Origin: Rubellimicrobium arenae
GTDB taxonomy: Bacteria > Pseudomonadota > Alphaproteobacteria > Rhodobacterales > Rhodobacteraceae
Assembly: GCF_017916275.1 (NCBI RefSeq)
Contig: NZ_JAFMST010000001.1
Location: 496,001 to 560,000, forward strand
DNA: 64,000 nucleotides
Direction of reading: 5' to 3'
Made by a program: the position numbers and the translations under genes. The notes below the pieces were generated by a model. The model did no database searches, was not told where the DNA came from, and was given only the letters and a program-made list of their open reading frames with translations. Positions 59,857-64,000 of this stretch are shown here, one piece after another. The number at the start of each line of letters is the position of its first letter. Positions within the stretch are counted from its first letter, which is position 1.

Positions 59857-60906
59857 ATGACCCGTACCATCGTCGAATCGCAGACGAAAACCGCGATCAT
59901 CGGCTTCGACCAGCCCTTCTGCGTGATCGGCGAGCGCATCAACCCGACGGGGCGCAAGAAGCTCGCGGCCGAGCTGGAGGCGGGGGACTTCTCGACCGTC
60001 GAGGCGGACGCCATCGCCCAGGTCGCCTGCGGGGCCACCGTTCTCGATATCAACGCCGGGGTGGTCTACAACTCCAACCCCAACCCGAACGAGACCGAGC
60101 CGCCGCTGATGCGCAAGATCATCGAGCTCGTGCAGGGGCTGGTGGACGTGCCGCTCTGCATCGACTCCTCGGTTCCGGCCGCGCTCGAGGCCGGTCTGCA
60201 GGTGTGCAAGGGCCGCCCGCTCCTCAACTCGGTCACGGGCGAGGAGGAGCGGCTCGAATTCGTGCTGCCGCTCGTCAAGAAGTACAACGTGCCGGTCGTG
60301 GCGATCTCGAACGACGACACCGGCATCAGCGAGGACCCCGACGTCCGCTTTGCCGTCGCCAAGAAGATCGTGCAGCGCGCGGCCGACTTCGGCATCCCGG
60401 CCCATGACATCGTCGTGGACCCGCTGGTGATGCCGGTGGGCGCGATGGCGACCGCCGGGCTGCAGGTGTTCACGCTCGTCCGCCGCCTGCGCGAGGAACT
60501 GGGCGTCAACACGACCTGCGGGGCGTCCAACATCTCGTTCGGGCTCCCGAACCGGCACGGCATCAACAACGCCTTCCTGCCGATGGCCATGGGCGCGGGC
60601 ATGACCAGCGCCATCATGAACCCGGTGGCGCTGCCGATCACGCAGAAGGCCATCGCCGAAAAGAAGGCCGAGGTCGCTGCCGCGGGCGTCGTCCTTCCCG
60701 AAGGCATGGACGATGAGACCTTCGTGCAGCTGTTCGGCCTGGGGTCGACCAAGGCCCGCCCCGGCAAGGAAATGGAAGCCATCCGCGCCGCCAACTTCCT
60801 GACCAACAACGATCCCTCGGGCGGTGACTGGATCAAGTTCAATCGCCCGCCCGCGGCCGAGGGCGAGGGTCGTCAGCGCCGGGCCGGGGGTCGCCGTCGC
60901 GCCTGA
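59857..60906 (+). CDS. methyltetrahydrofolate:corrinoid methyltransferase (pterin-binding)
   Basis: 349 residues, DHPS-like pterin-binding barrel. [21 protein letters not shown] (25-45), [12 protein letters not shown] (64-68 DINAG) and [16 protein letters not shown] are the hallmarks, with [13 protein letters not shown] and [23 protein letters not shown] later. It moves the methyl group of 5-methyl-THF to the Co(I) of a corrinoid protein, the role of the second MetH module or of AcsE/MtgA. The C terminus is a Gly/Arg-rich tail ([14 protein letters not shown]), absent from classic family members. Third gene after the PF13769-type and MetF-like genes. Confidence 0.9.
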   Translation: MTRTIVESQTKTAIIGFDQPFCVIGERINPTGRKKLAAELEAGDFSTVEADAIAQVACGATVLDINAGVVYNSNPNPNETEPPLMRKIIELVQGLVDVPLCIDSSVPAALEAGLQVCKGRPLLNSVTGEEERLEFVLPLVKKYNVPVVAISNDDTGISEDPDVRFAVAKKIVQRAADFGIPAHDIVVDPLVMPVGAMATAGLQVFTLVRRLREELGVNTTCGASNISFGLPNRHGINNAFLPMAMGAGMTSAIMNPVALPITQKAIAEKKAEVAAAGVVLPEGMDDETFVQLFGLGSTKARPGKEMEAIRAANFLTNNDPSGGDWIKFNRPPAAEGEGRQRRAGGRRRA

Positions 60907-60988
60907 CGTCCCGGATCCTTCCGCCCGTGGTGGCAACTTCCTGAACGAAGGCCTATCTGGCGGAAGGAATCTGACGAACGGTGTTGCC

Positions 60989-61768
60989 ATGCCCAAGCCC
61001 CCGACCGGAAAGCCGACCTCTGGACGGGGGCAGCGCGACCTGACCGTCAAGGTGAAGACGGCCAAGGGGCGCAAGCTGTCCTCCAAGCTCTGGCTCGAGC
61101 GGCAGCTGAACGATCCCTATGTGAGGCGCGCCAAGGCCGAGGGGTATCGGGGCCGCGCCGCCTACAAGCTGATCGAGCTGGACGACAAGTTCCATTTTCT
61201 CGTGCCGGGCGCACGGATCGTGGACCTCGGCTCGGCCCCCGGAGGCTGGGCGCAGGTGGCGGTGCCCCGGGTCAACGCCCTGGGCGAGAAGTCGGGCAAG
61301 CCTCAGGGCCGCGTTCTCGGGCTCGACCTGCAGGAGGTGGATCCCGTCGCGGGCGCCGAGATCCACCAGCTCGACTTCCTCAGCGACGGGGCCGACGAGA
61401 AGGTCAAGGAATGGCTGGGCGGGCAGGCGGACGTCGTCATGTCGGACATGGCTGCCTCTGCCTCGGGCCACAAGCAGACCGATCACCTTCGTATCATCGC
61501 GCTCTGCGAGGCGGCGGCCGAACTGGCCTTCGACGTGCTCGCCCCGGGCGGGGTGTTCGTGGCCAAGGTCCTGGCGGGCGGCGCGGAAGGAGAGCTGCAG
61601 AAACGGCTCAAGCTGGCCTTCCGGAAGGTCGAGAACGTGAAGCCCCCGGCCTCGCGCTCGGATTCGTCGGAGAAGTTCGTCGTGGCGACCGGCTTTCGCG
61701 GCCGGCCCTCCTCGGACGCCGACTTGTCCGACCCGGACCGCGACGTGGAACCGTCCGGGATCACCTGA
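60989..61768 (+). CDS. rlmE: 23S rRNA (uridine-2'-O)-methyltransferase RlmE
   Basis: 259 residues, FtsJ/RrmJ family. A basic N-terminal extension ([24 protein letters not shown]) leads into [44 protein letters not shown], which gives the SAM site and the first catalytic Lys. [20 protein letters not shown] carries the Asp, [10 protein letters not shown] the second Lys and the C-terminal [13 protein letters not shown] the Glu: the K-D-K-E tetrad. It methylates U2552 of 23S rRNA, a late step in 50S assembly. ATG at 60989, preceded by GGAAGGAATC some 14 bases upstream. Confidence 0.93.
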   Translation: MPKPPTGKPTSGRGQRDLTVKVKTAKGRKLSSKLWLERQLNDPYVRRAKAEGYRGRAAYKLIELDDKFHFLVPGARIVDLGSAPGGWAQVAVPRVNALGEKSGKPQGRVLGLDLQEVDPVAGAEIHQLDFLSDGADEKVKEWLGGQADVVMSDMAASASGHKQTDHLRIIALCEAAAELAFDVLAPGGVFVAKVLAGGAEGELQKRLKLAFRKVENVKPPASRSDSSEKFVVATGFRGRPSSDADLSDPDRDVEPSGIT

Positions 61769-61910
61769 GCGGAGCTTGACCGGTCCGGGCCAAGCCCGCG
61801 CCCGACACTCGTGGTTCGCATCGGAACCTGGGTTGTCGAGGCGGACGTTGGCGGGCCGGCGCGGCCATGCTAGGCCCTTGATCCACATCCCGTTCCGCTG
61901 GCCCCCGACC

Positions 61911-62612
61911 ATGACCCCGAGCCTCGTGATCTTCGACTGCGATGGTGTTCTCATCGACAGCGAGGTCATCTCGGCCCGCGTGCTGGTCGAGCTCGCCCGC
62001 GAGGCCGGTGTGATGTTCGACGAAGCCTACGTTCGCCGGAACTTCCTTGGGCGGAGCTTTCCGACCGTCGCCCGGCATATTCGCGAGGTGCTGGGCGCGG
62101 CCTTGCCGGCCGACTTCGAGGCGGCTTACCGCCGCAGGCTTCTCGAACGCTTCGAGGTGGATCTGCGGCCGACGACCGGCGTCCTCGACGTCCTGGCTCG
62201 CCTGGCCGTTCGCGCCTGCGTCGCGACGTCCTCCTCGCCCGAGAGGGCGGCGCGGAGCCTCGCCATCGCGGGGCTGGACCGCTTCTTCCCCCGGGTCTTC
62301 ACGGCGAGCGAGGTGCCGCGTGGCAAGCCCGCCCCCGACCTGTTCCTCCATGCGGCGCAGCAGATGGGCGTCGCGCCGCAGGCCTGCCTAGTCATCGAGG
62401 ACAGCGCCCCTGGCCTGGAGGCCGCGCAGGCCGCAGGAATGCAGGTCGCGTTCTTCGCGGGGGCCAGCCATCTCGCCTCCCTGCGGGACGGGGACATTGC
62501 CCAGCCATTTGACAGCGAGAGCCGGTTGACGCCATTCTGGTCGTGGACGGACCTCGTGGCGGTCTATCCGACCCTTGTCGAGGCTCGGCCAGAATCGGAG
62601 CTTCGAAGTTGA
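61911..62612 (+). CDS. HAD-superfamily sugar phosphatase or phosphoglucomutase-like
   Basis: 233 residues. HAD motif I is LVIFDCDGVLIDSEVIS, with nucleophile and acid/base Asp; motif II Ser/Thr is in RACVATSSSPERAAR; motif III/IV is in GKPAPDLFLHAA and LVIEDSAPGLEAA. The helical cap 1 (residues about 18-85) is that of beta-phosphoglucomutase and GS1-type phosphatases. Located before the SorC regulator and SmoE-like gene, it may act on a polyol or ketose phosphate. Its TGA overlaps the TTG start of the regulator (TTGA). Confidence 0.88.
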   Translation: MTPSLVIFDCDGVLIDSEVISARVLVELAREAGVMFDEAYVRRNFLGRSFPTVARHIREVLGAALPADFEAAYRRRLLERFEVDLRPTTGVLDVLARLAVRACVATSSSPERAARSLAIAGLDRFFPRVFTASEVPRGKPAPDLFLHAAQQMGVAPQACLVIEDSAPGLEAAQAAGMQVAFFAGASHLASLRDGDIAQPFDSESRLTPFWSWTDLVAVYPTLVEARPESELRS

Positions 62613-63565
62613 CGACCCAACGTTTCTCATCTCCTCCCACCCGGCTGGACGAGGCCGCCCGTGCGGGCTGGCTGTATTACGTCGCCGGGAACACCCAGGA
62701 CGAGATCGCCCAGAAGATGGGCGTGTCGCGGCAGACGGCGCAGCGGCTCGTCGCGATGGCCATGGCGGAACGGCTGGTGAAGGTCCGGCTCGATCACCCG
62801 ATCGGCCGGTGCATGGATCTGGCTGCGGCGCTGACCGACCGCTATGGCCTTCGGCTGGCCGAGGTGGTGCCCTCGGACCCTGCCGCGCCTGACCTCCTGG
62901 CCGGAGTGGCCAGTGCCGCTGCCGGGCTGCTGGAAAAGACGCTCCGGAGCCCCGACCCCAAGATCATCGCGCTTGGCACCGGCCGCGCGCTCAAGGCCAC
63001 GGTCGAGGCGCTGTCCCGGATGGATTGCCCGCAGCATCGGATCGTGTCCTTGCTCGGCAACATGATGTCGGACGGGCAGGCCACCGCCTACAACGCCGTC
63101 ATCCGGATGGCCGACCGGGTCGGTGCGCCGCACTATCCATTCCCTCTGCCGGTTCTGGCCGAGGACGAGGCCGAACTGGCCGTGCTCCATGGGCAGAAAT
63201 CCGTGCGCCACACCCTGGCGCTCTGCGCAAAGGCTGACCTGACCCTCGTGGGGGTGGGACCGATCGGGCCGAAGGCCCCGCTCGTCGTCGATGGCTTCAT
63301 GACCCTCGATGAAATGAAGGAGCTGGTCCGGGCCGGAGCCGCGGGCGAGATCACGTCCTGGGTCTACGATGCCGATGGGCAGGTGATGGACAGCCCGTTC
63401 ACCCGTCGCGTCGCCTCTGCGCCTCTTCCCCGGGCAGACGAGCGGATGGTCGTCGCCGTCGCCGTCGGCGAGGGCAAGGTTCCCGCCATCCGCGCGGCTC
63501 TGAGGGGACAGCTGGTCAGCGGTCTGGTCACCAACGAGGCCACGGCCGAATGGTTGCTCCGATGA
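62609..63565 (+). CDS. SorC/DeoR-type sugar-binding transcriptional regulator
   Basis: 318 residues. Helix-turn-helix at residues about 18-55 (LYYVAGNTQDEIAQKMGVSRQTAQRLVAMAMAERLVKVRLD). The effector domain follows with IIALGTGRALKATVEALSRM, the LLGNMMSDGQATAYNAVIRMAD region, LTLVGVGPIGPKAPLVVDGFM and MVVAVAVGEGKVPAIRAALRGQLVSGLVTNEATA, which is the sugar-phosphate pocket of SorC proteins. It resembles SmoC, the sorbitol/mannitol regulator of Rhodobacter sphaeroides. Start at TTG 62609, overlapping the HAD stop, with GGAG upstream; no upstream ATG suits. Confidence 0.9.
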   Translation: MTTQRFSSPPTRLDEAARAGWLYYVAGNTQDEIAQKMGVSRQTAQRLVAMAMAERLVKVRLDHPIGRCMDLAAALTDRYGLRLAEVVPSDPAAPDLLAGVASAAAGLLEKTLRSPDPKIIALGTGRALKATVEALSRMDCPQHRIVSLLGNMMSDGQATAYNAVIRMADRVGAPHYPFPLPVLAEDEAELAVLHGQKSVRHTLALCAKADLTLVGVGPIGPKAPLVVDGFMTLDEMKELVRAGAAGEITSWVYDADGQVMDSPFTRRVASAPLPRADERMVVAVAVGEGKVPAIRAALRGQLVSGLVTNEATAEWLLR

Positions 63566-63621
63566 AGCGGCAAGCTACTGTCCTAGTTCGGTTTATGCCG
63601 CATCGCGGCGTGGAACCTGTC

Positions 63622-63650
63622 TTGACAGGCGGGCCGTAGGTCAAGAATAT
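63622..63650 (+). promoter_or_regulatory. sigma-70 promoter before the SmoE-like gene
   Basis: TTGACA (63622-63627), 17-base spacer, GAATAT (63645-63650): perfect -35 and a 4/6 -10 with ideal spacing. The transcription start should fall near 63657, inside the inverted repeats that follow, making them good candidates for repressor binding. Confidence 0.75.
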
Positions 63651-63686
63651 TTGCTCACCGAGTAAGCATTTGCCCGAACGGGCAAA
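63651..63686. promoter_or_regulatory. operator-like inverted repeats before the SmoE-like gene
   Basis: TTGCT-CACCGAGTA-AGCA (63651-63668) contains TGCT/AGCA arms, and TTTGCCCG-AA-CGGGCAAA (63669-63686) is a perfect 8-bp inverted repeat. Both sit between the -10 and the ribosome-binding site GGGGAGGAACA. The upstream SorC regulator is the natural candidate to bind one of them. Confidence 0.6.
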
Positions 63687-63697
63687 GGGGAGGAACA

Positions 63698-64000
63698 ATG
63701 ACAATGACGACCCGGGCCCTTCTGGGGGCAACGGCGCTTTGCGCCATCGGCTTGGCCGCGTCGGCCCAGGAAACGACGCTGACCATCGCCACCGTGAACA
63801 ACGGCGACATGGTCCGGATGCAGGGCCTGACCGACGACTTCACCGCCCAGCATCCCGACATCGCCCTGGAATGGGTGACCCTCGAAGAGAACGTGCTGCG
63901 CCAGAACGTGACGACGGACATCGCCACGAACGGCGGCCAGTATGACGTGATCACCATCGGCACCTACGAGGTTCCGATCTGGGGCAAGCAGGGCTGGCTC
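63698..64000 (+). CDS. sugar/polyol ABC transporter substrate-binding protein, partial (SmoE-like)
   Basis: 101 residues are visible; the gene runs off the window. Signal peptide at 1-23 (ALLGATALCAIGLAASAQ). The mature protein starts QETTLTIATVNNGDMVRMQGLTDDF, then EWVTLEENVLRQNVTTDIATNGGQYDVITIGTYEVPIWGKQGWL, which matches SmoE of the sorbitol/mannitol/arabitol ABC system (CUT1 family). ATG at 63698 has GGGGAGG. SmoFGK, SmoS and MtlK are expected to the right. Confidence 0.85.
   Translation, partial: MTMTTRALLGATALCAIGLAASAQETTLTIATVNNGDMVRMQGLTDDFTAQHPDIALEWVTLEENVLRQNVTTDIATNGGQYDVITIGTYEVPIWGKQGWL

Overview
The window is a 64 kb, GC-rich, gene-dense chromosomal segment from an alphaproteobacterium, almost certainly of the Rhodobacteraceae (Roseobacter/Rhodobacter group). 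I infer this from gene content, not from a database search: the F1Fo zeta-subunit gene (DUF1476), a Mur-type Fur regulator, CckA, RNase E with an acidic insertion in its S1 domain, a dctBD pair whose DctD lacks GAFTGA, a methionine synthase broken into separate proteins, and a SmoE-like polyol transporter next to a SorC regulator. There is no IS element, phage, CRISPR array or rRNA operon. The only accessory-looking part is the left end: a large RTX protein flanked by gene-poor DNA.

Layout. 0-4 kb: RTX repeat protein between two stretches without a convincing gene, then tRNA(CAT). 4-7.4 kb: purM-purN, rnd, sufE. 7.4-11.3 kb: one-carbon block of DUF1638, a corrinoid protein and a Zn-type homocysteine methyltransferase, interleaved with a divergent SplB-like radical SAM gene. 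11.5-13.9 kb: ATP synthase zeta inhibitor, purC-purS-purQ. 13.9-20.3 kb: dctB-dctD and rne. 20.4-21.4 kb: a coupled trio of membrane protein, cupin and TusA. 21.8-25.6 kb: eno, EamA transporter, fur/mur, FemAB/GNAT gene. 25.6-31.8 kb: tyrS, anmK, outer-membrane barrel, aminotransferase, cysS with a possible cysteine leader. 31.9-35.5 kb: cimA, squalene/phytoene-synthase-like protein, MFS transporter. 35.5-39.6 kb: cobalamin genes cobB-cobA and, divergently, cbiD-cobK. 39.6-41.9 kb: alkA-type glycosylase, esterase, HNH nuclease, small acidic protein. 42.2-46 kb: zwf-pgl-pgi. 46.5-49.1 kb: RidA, tRNA-Gly(CCC) and a RACo/RamA-like corrinoid reactivator. 49.3-54.3 kb: guaB, rsmB-type methyltransferase, cckA. 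54.5-58.4 kb: glk, alpha-glucosidase, ppx/gppA. 58.6-60.9 kb: small PF13769-type protein, MetF-like protein, pterin-binding methyltransferase. 61-64 kb: rlmE, HAD phosphatase, SorC regulator and the start of a SmoE-like binding protein, cut by the window edge.

The strongest biological theme is B12-dependent one-carbon metabolism. Each functional piece of MetH (homocysteine/Zn module, cobalamin module, methyl-THF module, reductive reactivation) occurs as a free-standing gene, and cobalamin-synthesis genes lie in the same window. DUF1638 overlaps the corrinoid gene and the PF13769-type protein precedes metF; both are candidate uncharacterised partners. The second theme is regulation readable from DNA: a GTTC-N7-GTTC LexA box before the radical SAM gene, a TTAA-N7-TTAA CtrA-type site before cckA, a LacI-type palindrome before zwf, a clear sigma-70 promoter with inverted repeats before the SmoE-like gene, a tandem 22-bp repeat before the TusA operon, and mutually exclusive hairpins before cysS.
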